Source of the DNA: Bretschneidera sinensis
Lineage: Eukaryota > Streptophyta > Magnoliopsida > Brassicales > Akaniaceae
Length of the DNA stretch: 64,000 bases
Reading direction: 5' to 3'
Assembly (NCBI GenBank): GCA_023935145.1
Contig: CM043702.1
Location: 54,700,501-54,764,500, forward strand
Below are positions 46,958-58,630 of the stretch, piece after piece. The notes under the pieces were generated by a model. The model worked only from the letters and a program-made list of their open reading frames with translations, was not told where the DNA came from and searched no databases. The stretch's first letter is position 1. Each line of letters starts with the position of its first letter. The translations under genes and the position numbers were made by a program.

Positions 46958-47935
46958 TGTTGGTATTTGTCTAAGGTTTAAACATGGTTCAAACATGGTT
47001 AAGGTTTGAACAGGTCCAAGTATGGTTCAAAGATGGTTAAAGTCTAAACCAAAGGTGGAGGATCAAAGTTTAGCAAGTTAGAAGGCTGCACACATATGTG
47101 TGCTTCATTTTGGAGCAAGGGAAGGCTATGCGCACTAGTGTGCGCACTTCTGCACACAAGTAGAAGGGTGTTGTGTGAAGGGGACAGCAACTTGGAGCTG
47201 CAGCATGAAGCTGCAGCGCTGGAACCTGGCAGGAATTGCACAAGGGACAGAAACTTGGAGCTATAGCGCGGCGCTGCAGCTTTGGCCGGCACACATGGAC
47301 AGCATACTTTAGCCTTCTTTTAGGTGCGTGAATGCAAGGTTAAAACGCACAGCACCACTTAGGATTGATGGAGGGCCATGGTTAAGTGGTCAATAAGATC
47401 TAAGGGTGGAGAATGACACACAAGATTGGACAAGAAGTTGGTGCACTATATAAAGGGTCACCTAGGTTCAATCTCAACACCACAAACATAAGGTTGTGAC
47501 ACAAGATGTAATGTAACTTGTGAGACATGTGTGTGGATGAGAGAATTGTGTGAGAGTGTAAAGACACAAAACACAAGAAGGACTCATTGTAGAGAGGCTG
47601 GTTGTATAGAAGAGAGGGTAGTAGAGAATCGATAGGAAGCATTGTAATAGGTCTATCACTTTCTCGTTCTCTTCTTGGTTTCTTCAAGAACATTGTGGTT
47701 TCTTGAAGGGGGTTGCTGTAACTTTGTAAGAACCATTGATTTAGTGCAGAGAGTTTGGAGGAACTCACGGGGACATAGGCACATTGCCGAACCTCGATAA
47801 CAAATTGCTTGTCTTCTTTCTTTCTTTGATTTTCTGTTCTTGTGTTCGATTGCTGGTTTCTTTTTTATAAGTCATTTAAGACTTGAGTGTTTGAAAGATC
47901 ACCACCTGGGCATCTTGTTAAGGTGATTTCCAACA
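46958..47935 (+). repeat. Solo LTR, Tork family (978 bp)
   Basis: TGTTGG...CCAACA with perfect TSD TAGAG (46953-46957 and 47936-47940). Plus-strand TATA box CTATATAAAGGG at about 47448-47459. Same family as copy A, with a different GC-rich U3 patch (CTGCAGC motifs, 47190-47280). Likely left by recombination between two LTRs of a full element. Confidence 0.93.
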
Positions 47936-48005
47936 TAGAGCTTAACAAAATACGAGATTAGGTTGCCTATGTAAAAGCTGAGAATGTCCACCTCCAAACA
48001 TAATG

Positions 48006-48929
48006 ATCAAAATCGGATTGGTCAGTCCGATTGATAGGATCTTGAATCATAGGCTAGACCAATCCGATTCATTCAGAAAATCGGGCAAGAGGTTGAACCT
48101 CTTTGGATCACAAAAATGGATTGGTTCTGTGTGAATCATTTTAATCGAAAAAAATGGTAGAACTGCTCGGTTTCTTTCTCACTAAATAGGTTTAAACTCA
48201 AGGTTATTTTAGTAGTTTGACTAAAAACCCTAAATTTTTTTAACAAACTCCCAATTTCATCGATCTGTGATTGTGAACTGAAGAATTGAAGACAATCATA
48301 ATTTTTAGGCCTCTCTCCATCTCTTCTCTCTTTGTGCTATTAGTATCCTCTAACCTGCCACCGTCGGAGCATCGTATGACCAACACTAGCCACCTCTAAA
48401 GCTTCTCCACCAATGTTGGTAAGACAACTTCCAATTTTATAGTATGTTCTTTTTCTCATACCTATTACAATTAATTGATTATGACCTCCCATTTACTGCG
48501 TATTTTTTACCTTGATAATTGGTGGAGTAGCTAGAATTAAGAGAGATAAAAAATTAATTCCAAAATTAATAGGTAGAGAACAAGAACAATAAAAGGCTTA
48601 AGTATATATTTTCATAAATACAAAAAAAAGTACTGATTATACTAATAGGAACCCATCATGTTTATGATAAATAAGTACTGTAGTGTTAGAAATGATGATG
48701 ATTCATTCCAAAAAAATAGTAGTAATAAGAAATATCAATGATTAATTTATGACTAAAATGGATATCTTGTTGACTGATATGGTAAGATATAGCTAATTGC
48801 TTTGCTGCCACGCGTTGTATTAATTTATAACTAAAATAGATAGTGTGTTCATTAATATGGTAATAAATCACTAATTGCTTCACTACCAATTTTTATGTGG
48901 ATTTTACCTTCTTGCTAGTTGTATATATG
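48006..48929. other. Unassigned AT-rich sequence before the hAT relic
   Basis: Contains partly inverted CGGATTGG/CCAATCCG motifs at 48010-48075, which may be the terminal part of the hAT element, and otherwise no gene. Confidence 0.4.
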
Positions 48930-50124
48930 CTTGACTTCTAATTTATTGTTAGGGGAATTGTTGTTCCATTTCCATATTGAGTACACTCATGATGACATGC
49001 TATATACAATGTATTCAACCGATACTAGTACTTTTGATTCTACTCGAATTTCTTCTCCTCGTTTAACACCTTAAGTTAGAGGAAAAACTTATCTAACTTG
49101 GGGATATTTTAGACATGAAATTGTTGGGGGTAGGAAAACGTTGATGTGCATTCATTATAACAAAGTTTTGCCGGGTGATAGGATTCATCCATTTAAGCAA
49201 CATTTAGCTGGCGTAAAAGGTCAAGCAGAGTCATGTAAGAAGGTGCCACCAGATGTTCTCCATCAAATGCAAGAAAGCATGGGTTGTTATACTTCAAAGA
49301 AAAGAATGAGACAAGAGATTATTGAGGAAAAAAATCCAAATGGGTCAAAGTTTTGAGAACATGAAGAGCAAATGTATAGGTAAGTCAAAGATGGTGATGA
49401 TAATATCCAAGAAGTTTAATGTTCTTCTATGCCCTTGGCTAGAGGAAGAGGTATATCTATTAGTGAAAGTCACGCAAAGTGGGTTAGGGTATTATTTTAT
49501 GCCAAGAACAACACCTAGAGCTCAGTCAACTATCAAAAGTGTGTTGCATGGCCAACAAGCCAAAGAAATGATTTGTATTCTTATCTCAAAAAGGATGATT
49601 GATGCATCAATTCCTTTTAATGTTGTTAATTCTGTATTATCAACAATTTGTAGATGGAATAAAAAGCATGGGTGCTGGGTTCAAAGGCCCTAAATTTCAT
49701 GATCTTCACAACATTTTATTATCAAGAAATGTTGAAGAGACCAACAATTAAGAGTTTTTAGGAAACATGGAAACAAATTGGTTCTACCACAATGGCTTAT
49801 AAGTGACCAGACCAATTTAGAAGGACACTTATAAATTTTATGGTTTATTGCGTAAAAGATATAATATTTTTTAAATCTGTTGGTCGAGAAAATGTGTTGC
49901 ATATGGTGATTGATAGTGCCTCAAACTATGTTATTGCTGGCAGGAAGTTAGAGCAGGAGTTTCACAATTTGTATTGATTCCTTTGTGTAGATCACTGCCT
50001 AAATTTGATATTTCAAGATATTGGGAAGTTAGGTGAAGTTCGTGACACTATGAATCACACTTCAAATATCACCAAGTACATGTAAAATCATTGTTATGCC
50101 TTGTATTTGATGAAAAAGCATACA
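48930..50124 (+). pseudogene. hAT transposase remnant (BED finger and DUF659-like part)
   Basis: The plus-strand reading shows a BED-type zinc finger (LMCIHYNKVLPGDRIHPFKQ and HLAGVKGQAESCKKVPPDV; one finger Cys is His-Tyr), then a spacer, then a DUF659-like part in several frames (RMIDASIPFNVVNS, FKSVGRENVLHMVIDSASNY and AGRKLEQEFHNLYW). It is typical of Ac-like transposases of plants. It stops abruptly after ALYLMKKH at about 50124, where gypsy RT sequence of the other strand begins. Stops and shifts throughout; the catalytic C-terminal hAT dimerisation part is missing. Confidence 0.82.
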
Positions 50125-51330
50125 TGAATCCAAGGAACTTGCTTGAAATCACACTAAAGGCAAACTTTGTCAAGTTCAGTTTCATTTGATTCTCCTTTAG
50201 TGTTGCGAAACATTCTTCAATGTTTGGAATATTCCATATGGTTTACAACTTACCTCCATATTTCACCTGATCTTTAAATAACTTAACGACTAACTGTCGA
50301 TAGGTGACTCCAGCATTTTTGAGTCCAAATGGTATTACCTTATAGCAATAGATTCTTTTTCTCTATGATGAAAGTTGTACTCAGTTAATATGGTTCATGC
50401 ATCATAATTTGCTTGTAGTTAGAGTATACGTCCATAAAGCAAGCATTTCATAATCCGAAGTGGTGTCGATCAACTGATCTATTCTTGGATTTAGGAAACT
50501 GTCGATCGGCTAACCCCTGTTCAAATTAATGAAGTTTATGCAGATTTATCACTTTTTGTTTTAACTTCTTCACCATCACAACATTAGCTAGCCAATCTGG
50601 ATAATAAATATCTCGAATGAACCTAGCTTTGAGAAGTTTTTTTATTTCTATGTATATAGCTTGTTATCTCTAGGGAGCAAATGACCTTTTCTTCTATATC
50701 ACTAGTTTATGCTTGGGTTAGATGTTCAAGTGATGTATAATGGTCTTGGGGTCGATTCCCGACATTTTCAAAGCCGACTAGGCGAAAACATCTTGATTCT
50801 TCCAGTGGAACATTGTCAATAGAACTCAAAGTTCTCCCTCTAAGTTAGGGCCTATTTGGAAAATCTTTTCAATGTCTTCTTCTTCCTTTAATTGAATTGC
50901 AACAAGTTCTTCCATTGGTTTTCCCCTTGGATATTTTACCTCATCTCTTAGATATTCGATTTTGAGGACATATTGTTTGTGTTTATCTTTAGCTAAGGCT
51001 AAGTAACAGTCTTGAGTTGTGACCTGATTCCCTTTAACCTCTCTAACACCATGCTCCATTAGGAAATTCATTTTCATGTAGTATGTTGACACCACATCTT
51101 TCATTTTTTTTTCTTCTCAAGTCGGACGAAAATGGCATTGTAAGAAGACGAGACGTCTATTACCAAGAAAATGCTCATGATAGTGATTTGACGAGGTGCA
51201 GTTTCCATTATAATCGGCAAAGTGATGCTACCCTTTGGATATGTTGGCTCCCCATAAAAGCCATAGAGGGGATGATTAGTGGGCTTAAGATGATCATCTC
51301 CAAGTTTTTCTTCTTATATGCATCATAGTA
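50125..51330 (-). pseudogene. Tat-type gypsy pol remnant: protease and partial RT
   Basis: Minus-strand reading from 51330: LKPTNHPLYGFYGEPTYPKG and MSIFLVIDVSSSYNAIF (retropepsin-like domain), then 51104-50826 (ECYL-type linker, CYLALAKDKHKQYVLKIE), then RT pieces ARFIRDIYYPDWLANVVMVK, IPFGLKNAGVTY and MKLNLTKFAFSVISSKFLGF. The RT domain ends at 50125; RNase H and integrase do not follow. The YVDD region is not readable. Many stops. It would be the polymerase of the element with LTRs at 30457 and 53377. Confidence 0.82.
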
Positions 51331-53376
51331 CAAGATGTCTTATGAAGAACAGTTGTCTACCAAGATCCTTTCAATAGTATAGTTTACAAAGACTAGGGTT
51401 ATGACTATTGTGTCGTCGTTAGGAAATTGAACTCCCTCAAGGTCTTCATCTATGAATTTAATCATCTTATTAATTTAGATCTTCTTACTTGGCCCCTTGA
51501 TTGATCCTACAAACTAGGCGTAGGCCTTTCAAAAATTTGAAGATTCTACTTCGGAGGCTGACCCCTCAAAAATGGTTTAGATCACACACGTTATATGGGT
51601 GTTATTCAATGATTTATCTAGGTTTTGATTCCTTTAGTCATCGCTTCTCATCTCGAGACTACACCTCAGTCTTTTTCTTTCTTGACGTTTTAAACTCCTT
51701 CTTCGGGTGAGACTTCTCTAGGGGTTGCCTTGGATGAACTCCTTTAGGTAACCCCCTTGAATCAAACTCTCGATTTTATCTTTCAAGTATTTGCACTTGT
51801 TTGTTTCGTGGTCATGATCTCGGTGGAAATGGTAGAACTGAGTTTTATCTCTCTTTCTCGACGAAGTCTTGATCTTGCTCGGTCTTCAAACAATATCTTG
51901 GTTTACAATTTTCATCAGAAGGTTCATCATAGAGGTATTAATAGCGATGTATCTCTCAAATTCCCGATGACCTCCCTCTAATCTTTTGTTCTCTGATCTT
52001 TACTTCGAGGGTCTTTCTTTTGTTTACCATTTACCCTAAATCCTTTTGAATCCTTTCTCTTATTGTCTAGCTTTTCTTTTTATCGTCATGCTCGGAAGGC
52101 TTTAGTCTTCTTTCATAATGAAAAATTAGTCGGCTTTAGCCAAAAATTTGGGCATCAAATGCCATTAGTTTTTGGAAAGGTAGTGGCTAAAGTCTGAGGC
52201 TCGAAGGCTGTTCATAAAAGCCATCATTGTAACCTTTTGGTCCAATTCACGAACTTGTAAGTATCGGGTTATGAAACGAGCAATGTAGTCGTGGAGGCTA
52301 TCCTTAGGCGACTATATAACAATGAGTAGACTCTCGGGTGTTTTTATTGACTTCGCCTGCTGAAGAGGTTAGTGGTGAATAGAATACTGAGATCGTGGAT
52401 TGAACTGATGGAATTATGGTTCAGGAGAGAGAACTAAGCCCATGTCGTCTCTATTAAGGTAACGGGAAAAGCTTGGCACATGACTGCATTAGAATCAGCG
52501 TCCAACTTCATAAGGGACCTGCATCACAAGTCTTGCTAGTATGCTATTCCATGGCCAACATCTTTAAGGTGGGTGATATCTTCTCGTCCATAATATCTTA
52601 TATGAAGGGTGAACCTTAGAAGCGAAGTTCGTCTAGGATATCTATCCCTCTCTCGTTCAAAGCTACTATGAAGGATTCGTTTATATCTTTAATATGCTTA
52701 TTTACTTAAGATAATCTAGGTCGCGAGGTCACTTCTCCAGAAAAGAGTTTGATAATGATTCATTATCTTATATAGAGTTCTAAGAGCTTCTTCAACTGTT
52801 CTCGCTTCTGTCAATGCAATGGTCGAGGCTACGGCCTCAGTCACCCTTGTTATATTTTTTCTGGAATATACCTTTATTAACCTAGGATTCAATTCGTGGT
52901 GCTTGACTTTGTCTACCTTTCTTATAACATTCTCTAATCGGTCTTACACCTAATTGTCACGCCAATTGGTATTGGTTCTGCTTGGCTCACGTATGCATTA
53001 CATCATTAGTGCAATCATGTTATTTATTCTCCTTATTAAAGATTCATACTTTGGATCATTAGGGGCTAGAACCTCGACCTCGAGAACCCTAGGATGAGGG
53101 ATGTTCTCAGATCTAGAACCGATTTGGAGGTGTGATTGGACCTACTCAACATTTGCCTCAGAGTTATGATGACTCCCTAAAGTGCGTTGAAGGTTGGGCC
53201 CTTTCGTAAGTGTCGACGGTGGGGAGAGTTCGGTTAGAGTGGGGCAGTCAAGGAGATCACTTTGAGACACCTCAAAGGTTGTATGAACAGTGCTCTTGAG
53301 CATGAGCAATTGTTGTTTCTTAAAAGGCATCATTCAGATAATTTTTTTCATTCCTTCGGATGAAACCAATCTATTA
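51331..53376 (-). pseudogene. Tat-type gypsy gag remnant and leader
   Basis: The clearest match is at 52310-52190 on the minus strand: DSLHDYIARFITRYLQVREL followed by DQKVTMMAFMNSLRASDFSH, the retrotransposon gag core of Tat-type elements. The N-terminal part (53333-53142) is a Ser/Thr/Pro-rich stretch without a domain. Frames change several times. Between 53334 and 53376 lies the leader; a primer site is expected just inside 53376 (minus strand TTGGTTTCATCCGAAGGAA), but its tRNA is not clear. Confidence 0.72.
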
Positions 53377-53810
53377 TGCCGAAATAGGAAAGATTAGTTA
53401 CATCAACTAGGGTCGTGCTCATGTCAATTGAACATTATAAAACTTAAAAATGAAAAGTCACCCATAGCTTTGTTTTTTGGGGGGTCCATTCGATTCTGAA
53501 GGTAGTAAATGCTTTGGGAGACTAGAGAATATTTGGGGAAGAGCTTAATGAATAAGATACTTGGAATGTTGTGATACCTATTTATATAATGGAAAAATCT
53601 TATTCTAATGGAAAAAGGTGGCGGGTTCCTCAACCAAAAGGTTGGGTGAATTATCTTCTTAACCTTGGTTGGAAATGAAAGTTATGGTCTCTTGGTGGCT
53701 AAATTCCCTCTTTGTATTGGATGATTGCATTATAGGTGTGATAATATTAAATTACTTAGAGATTTTTCGTGTGTCAGCTTTCGATTGAGCGATATATTTT
53801 GCCTATATCA
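53377..53810 (-). repeat. 5' LTR of the Tat-type element (434 bp)
   Basis: TGCCGAAAT...GCCTATATCA in plus orientation. Minus-strand TATA box TATATAAATAGG (53577-53588). Homologous along its length to 30457-30775 plus 36914-37028. Confidence 0.78.
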
Positions 53811-55396
53811 TACATCATGCTTTGCCTTCAAAATAAAAAGAAAAAAAATGCACATGAGCCTTTATACATATATATTAACTTTCAATTTTATTTTGCTTTC
53901 AATGGCTAATATAAAGATTAATAAATACTTTTATTTTGTTAATTTCTATGGATAGCATAAGGACCAGCTAGTTTTGTATAATTATAAAATAATGATCCCT
54001 AAAATTTTAAGTAACTTCTTTGACAATTTTTTCTTTTTTTTTGTTAAAAGGAGACTCATTAAGTCTTTGAGCTACACAATGAGAGGTAATTCTCTCATTT
54101 TTATTTCAATTTTTTTGTGAATGGAGTTTAAACTATAGTCTCTTGTGCAATGATAAGTGACTACCAACTAAGCCCCTTTTTGATATAGACTTCCAAGCTG
54201 ATTGATGCTACTTATTTTCACTTAAAGACTTACTTATTTCAATATCGTTGTTTGCCAAAATAAGACTGGTCTTACTGACTTGTGACTTATATAAGTCATT
54301 TTTTGGTCCTATTTCAGTCACTTATAAAAATCAACATTTTGTGACTTGTGACTTATATCCTTTAGGGACTTATAAATAAACAAAATTTGCCATTTCTCTA
54401 TTTTCCCTCGATATCTCCATGCATTCTCTTCTCTCTTATCATCATCTATTTGTGAAAATTGAAGAAAAAAATCTATTAGTCTTCTCAGACCTCTTCTGGT
54501 TTCTTCATCATCGTACTTCTTCTCTCCATCGTGTGACGATCTCAATGAAACCAAGTATGCATATATTTCATTTATCTTTGAAAATTAATTTTTTGGTATG
54601 CTCTTTGTCATGGTTGCTTCATTTCTATGGTTTATTTTTGTTATTTTACTTCTTTCTCGATTGGAATTTGATAGTATCTAGTCTTCATCTTCACAATTGT
54701 TACGTTAAATTCTAGTATTAATTTTTTCCAATTTTTAGGTACTAATTTTAAGGTTTCGAATGGGTATGTTTTATATAATTAATTTGTTTGTTTTCCATAT
54801 TCTTGAATTGAAAATTCTTGGTTTCTACTCTTTTTCTTTAGGGCTATGGCATCAATTTCAGTGTACTTTTAGTCAATTTTTTGGGTATTGATTTAGGGTT
54901 TCGAATGGGTAATTTCAATTACGTAATTTCGTGCTTTCAATTCATCTTCTTTTTACATGTTTCTTCAATTCCTGTTTTTATATTTTCAAATTTCTCGGTT
55001 TATTTTTTTCGAATTTATTTATTTTTTCATTTTGTTGCTACTTATTTGTATGTAAAAATTGTTAGGTATTATCAGATAGTGACAGTGACTTGCTTTCTTT
55101 GTATTTGGTGATATTTGGGTAATTTCTATGATGATTTACTCTTGTATGCTCATTTATGGGTTTATGATGTTGTTGGTGTTTTTAGTTAATGTTCTTTATT
55201 AATAGTTGGTTTGGTAATTTGCTTCTCATTTTCGTTAATCATTTGGTGCCCATTTGATATTTTTATTTACTTCTCATTAGGTTCTACTATCCTCTAATGA
55301 GAAGCTTTGATTAGTTATGTTTACTATCTATGTTTTTGGGTCAAGAAATGTTGCCTATGGTGACTAATGGTTATGTTTTTTTTTTTTTCATTTTGA
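53811..55396. other. AT-rich unassigned DNA
   Basis: No gene recognised. It holds a tRNA-like segment (about 54070-54180), a stretch with inverted GACTTGTGACTTATA motifs (54270-54370) that may be a MITE, and a short direct repeat (TTTCGAATGGGTA at 54755 and 54900). Open stretches at 54419-54715 and 54881-55111 are low-complexity and match nothing I know. Confidence 0.45.
54123..54172 (-). repeat. tRNA-like (SINE-type) segment
   Basis: Minus strand: GGCTTAGTTGGTAGTC (A-box-like) and AGTTTAAACTCC (B-box-like) about 40 bp apart, followed by a T-rich stretch. Confidence 0.42.
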
Positions 55397-56874
55397 ATAG
55401 GTTCTCACTCATGTTTGATGTCGTATGTGTTGTTAGTCCTTAGTTTAGATTCAAAAGTTACTGTTTTTTCATTTGCAATAGGCTCTCACTTATGCTTGAT
55501 GCCATATAATGATTGATGCCATATATGTTGTTGGTGCTTAGATTTGACTCCAAAGTTTTTTTTATTGCGTTCTCACTCTTGTTTGCTTCCATATGTGTTG
55601 TTAATGCTTAGTTTTAAATCCAAATTTTTTTTCATTTGTAACAGGTTCTTACTTATGATTGCTTCCATATGTGTTGTTGGTCCTTAGTTTAGACTTTGAA
55701 CTTATTGTTTTCTTTTTCATTTTTAATGGGTTCTCACTCATGCTTGCTATCATGTAATGTTGATGCTTAGTTAGAAGTTGTGTTTTCATTTATAATGAGT
55801 TCTCACTCATGCTTGCTTCCATATGTGTTGTTGGTGCTTAAATTTGACTCCAAAGTTTTTATTTTTTCATTTTGAACGGTTTTCACTCATGCTTGATGCC
55901 ATATGTGTTGTCAGTTCTTATTTTTAAATCCAAAGTTGTTGTTTTCTTCATTTGTAATGGGTTCTAAATCAAGGTTGCTGTCATATGTGTTTTGACTCAA
56001 AAGTTATTGTGTTTTCATTTGTAATGGGTTCTCACTCATGCTTGGTGCCATATGTGTTGTTGGAGCTTAGATTTGACTCCAAGGTTGCTTTCTTTTTTTT
56101 CATTTTGAATGTGCTGCCACTCATGATTACCACTATATGTGTTATTAGTGCTTTGTTTTGAATCCAAAGTTGTTTTTTTTTTTTTTTATATTTGTAATGG
56201 GTTCTTATTCATGCTTGTTGCAATATGTGTTGTTGGTCATTAGTTTAGACTCCAAAGTTACTATTTTTTTTTTCATTTCTAATGGGTTCTCACTCATGAT
56301 TGTTGCCACATGTGTTGTTGATGCTTAGATTTGACTCTAAAGTTGTAGCTTTTTTATTTGTAATGGGTTCTCTCTCATGCATGCTGCCATATGTGTTGTT
56401 GGTGCTTAGATTTGACTCCAAAGTTGGTTTTTTTTTTCATTTTAAATGACTTCTCACTCATACTTGATGTCATTTCTATTGTTAGTGCTTACTTTTGAAT
56501 CTAAAGTTTTCATTTTTGTCATTTTGAATAGGTTCTCACTCATGCTTGTTGCAATATGTGTTCTTGGTGCTTAGTTTTTAATCCATAGTTGTTGTTTTGT
56601 CATTTTGAATGAATTCTCTCTCACTTTTACTGCCATATGTATTGTTAGTGCTTTGTTTTGAATCCAAACTTGTTGTTGTCATTTGTAATGGGTCACCCAC
56701 TCTTGCTACCATATGTGTTGTTGGTCCTTAGTTTAGACTCCAAACTTATTGTTTTTTTTTTCATTTTTAAGGGATTCTGACTCATTCTTGTTGTCATATG
56801 TGTACTTGTTGCTTAATTTGAATCCAAAGTTAATGTTTAGTCATTTTGAATGGGTTATCACTCACTCTTAGTTC
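55397..56874. repeat. ~82-bp minisatellite, left block (about 19 copies)
   Basis: Unit: GGTTCTCACTCATGCTTGCT, then CCATATGTGTTGTTGGTGCT, then TAGTTTTGAATCCAAAGTTG, then a T-rich part ending TTTTGAATG. Copies are about 67-90 bp long and clearly diverged; one (near 55478) contains an internal duplication. The copy starting near 56853 is cut by Tork copy D and continues at 62768. Confidence 0.92.
56870..56874. repeat. Target-site duplication AGTTC/GGTTC
   Basis: AGTTC at 56870-56874 and GGTTC at 62768-62772 flank Tork copy D, with one transition between them. Confidence 0.78.
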
Positions 56875-57739
56875 TATTGGTGTTTGTCTGAGGTTTAAAC
56901 AAGGAAAAATCAGCATCAAGTGTACACCAGTGTGCGCTGCGGCCTGGCTCTTCCAAGGTGCGGCGCCCAGCAAGTGAGAAGACCTGGAGGAGATGTGCAC
57001 CGCGGCTCAGCCTCTCCCAGGCTGCGACGCCCAGAATGGATGCAACATGGTCAGGTTTCAGCACACTCTAGGCTGCAACATACCTTGTTCTAGGCCGTGA
57101 CCTGAAGGCACTTTGATGCCTTTTGGTTCAGCCTTTTGTTAAGCGCGTGAGGCATGTTCAAAATGCACAGGATCACTTAGAATTGATTGAGGGCTAAGGT
57201 TGATTGGTCCTCAAGATCTAAGGGTGGATATTGATCCTCAAGATGGGTCAAGAAGTTGGTGCACTATATAAAGGGTCACCTAGCTTCAATCTCCATAAGT
57301 GTGAGGAATAACTTGTGATTGAAAATGAGATCAATTGTAAGAGTGCAAAGACACAAAACAATAGAGGCTCATTGTAAAGGCTGGTTATTTAGAAAGAGAG
57401 AGTAGAATAGAAAGGGGATTCAAGGGCTTGTAAGGGGAATTTTCTTGGGAAAATTCCAGGGTTAGTTCTTATCACTTTCTTTTACTTTTTCTTCTTCGGT
57501 TCTTCAAGAACTTGAGTTTCTTAGAGAGGGTTGTTGTATTTGTAAAGAACCATTGATTTAGTGCAGAGAGTTCAGAGGAACTCACGGGGACGTAGGCTAT
57601 TGCCGAACCTCGATAACAATTGTTGTGTCCTTTCCTTTCTTTGATTTATGTTTCTGTATTCGATTCACCTTTACAAGTCATTCTAGACTTCGGTGTTTGG
57701 AAGATTACCACCTAGGCATCTCCAAGGTGATTTCCAGCA
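56875..57739 (+). repeat. 5' LTR of Tork copy D (865 bp)
   Basis: Starts TATTGG (TG changed to TA) and ends CCAGCA. TATA box TATATAAAG at 57265-57273. GC-rich U3 patch at 56930-57070. Confidence 0.92.
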
Positions 57740-57740
57740 G

Positions 57741-57784
57741 TGGTATCAGAGCTAGAAGAGATACCATAACAGTGGTATCATAAC
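57741..57784 (+). promoter_or_regulatory. Primer-binding site, two copies (tRNA-iMet)
   Basis: TGGTATCAGAGC at 57741-57752, one base after the LTR, and TGGTATCATAAC at 57773-57784. As in copies A and C, the site is followed by a degenerate repeat. Confidence 0.85.
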
Positions 57785-57987
57785 CGGAGAGGCTTTGGAC
57801 AACGGGTATTGAAGCTGGAACAGAAGGTGACGGATTCAAGACTCCAAGAATCAAAGATCAACTTCTTGGGTGATTCAAGAACGGAGTAAAGATCAAGATC
57901 AGATCGTGTTCTTGAGAGTGATTCAAGAAAGGTATTTAGATCAATCTTCGATCGTGTTCTTGAGGTTTAGAAGAAGTTGGAAAGCAA

Positions 57988-58630
57988 TTGTGGGTGTTGC
58001 ACATGTCGAATAGTGTCACAAGGGAGTGCGGAGACTCGGAAGATCCTGATGTCATATGGAAGAAACTAGATGAGTTGTTTCTTACCAAAACTCTCCCTAA
58101 TAAGTTTATCTTCTTAAAAGAATCTTTACTTTTAAAATGGATCCTAATAAAGAGTTGCAAGATAATCTTGATGTGTTTAATAAGCTAGTTCAAGATTTGA
58201 ATAACTGTAGCATTACATTCCCGGATGAACAATTGGCTGTTATTTTGTTAAATTCTCTTCCTGATTGTTTTGATAATTTGATTAATGCTATTGAATATGG
58301 AAAAGATACACTAACCAAGGAAATCGTGATTAATGCTATAAGGGCTCATGATTTCAAAGCCAAGATGAGGGAAGCATCAAGTGGTGAAGGGCTGTTCGCC
58401 AGAGGAATGCAAGCAACTCGGAATGGCAGTAGCATTCATGGCAACAACAGGGAGAAATCAAGAGGTAGAGGGTAGAGCCATGGGAGATCGCATTCCAAAT
58501 TGAAGTTTGGATGGAAACGATGCTTCTACTGCAATAAGGAGGGTCACTTCAAGAAAGATTGCAAGAAGAAGATGTGGGATGAAAGAGGAGGAAGCCATAC
58601 CAAGAATGGAGAGGCTTCGATTACCAAGGG
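57988..58630 (+). pseudogene. Tork copy D gag, internally deleted
   Basis: The first in-frame ATG is 58003. The N-terminal part corresponding to about 65 residues of copy A is missing: the WVLH start is joined directly to the HMSNSVTREC part, with a short TGCA-type repeat at the join. A frameshift near 58130-58180 moves the reading to 58137-58475, a TAG follows (probably once CAG), and the same frame goes on to the zinc knuckle (CFYCNKEGHFKKDC, intact) at about 58520. At the gag/pol boundary this copy has GGA where copies A and C have TGA, so gag and protease are joined in frame. Confidence 0.88.

Larger units (their letters stand above)
37897..48005 (+). pseudogene. Antisense accessory ORF of the Tat-type element (PF04195-like), in six pieces
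   Basis: Plus strand, opposite to gag-pol. Pieces: 37897-38128 (Ser-rich start, QLNENDLFCI), 38607-38861 (FKVGFRLPLHMCVRRILNFF, LTQLVSNSM, NYGWF), 44370-44829 (YLALRTNMKIVIGLPSLVKY, KEKAFFLQSKEDF), 46160-46957 (Lys/Arg-rich stretch, EEKILRLDKFIRAHV, then a coiled-coil part IIKDVCEENKDLTMDLQCK) and 47936-48005 (LNKI, AENVHLQ). This matches the layout of 'putative gypsy type transposon' (transposase_28) proteins, known as extra ORFs in some Tat elements. Removing each insertion with one TSD copy rejoins the reading, for example at GGTTC (38861/44370) and TAGAG (46957/47941). Many stops; function unknown. Confidence 0.75.
30457..53810 (-). mobile_element. Old Tat-type Ty3/gypsy element with antisense accessory ORF, heavily nested
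   Basis: Minus-strand element. 3' LTR 30457-30775 plus 36914-37028, polypurine tract 37029-37050, accessory ORF on the plus strand 37897-48005, pol remnant 50125-51330, gag 51331-53376, 5' LTR 53377-53810. After removal of nested DNA both LTRs are 434 bp, but they differ at roughly a third of positions and no matching TSD is visible. It is therefore either very old or built from two members of one family. RNase H and integrase are missing; a hAT relic stands there. Nested in it are a Tork-like element, a MITE, a long-LTR gypsy element, an Ogre-like LTR and a solo LTR. Confidence 0.68.

Noticed and set aside
54419..55111. Open stretches that could be a small host gene
   Set aside because: Phe/Leu/Ser-rich translation of T-rich DNA, no start context, domain or splice pattern that I can support.
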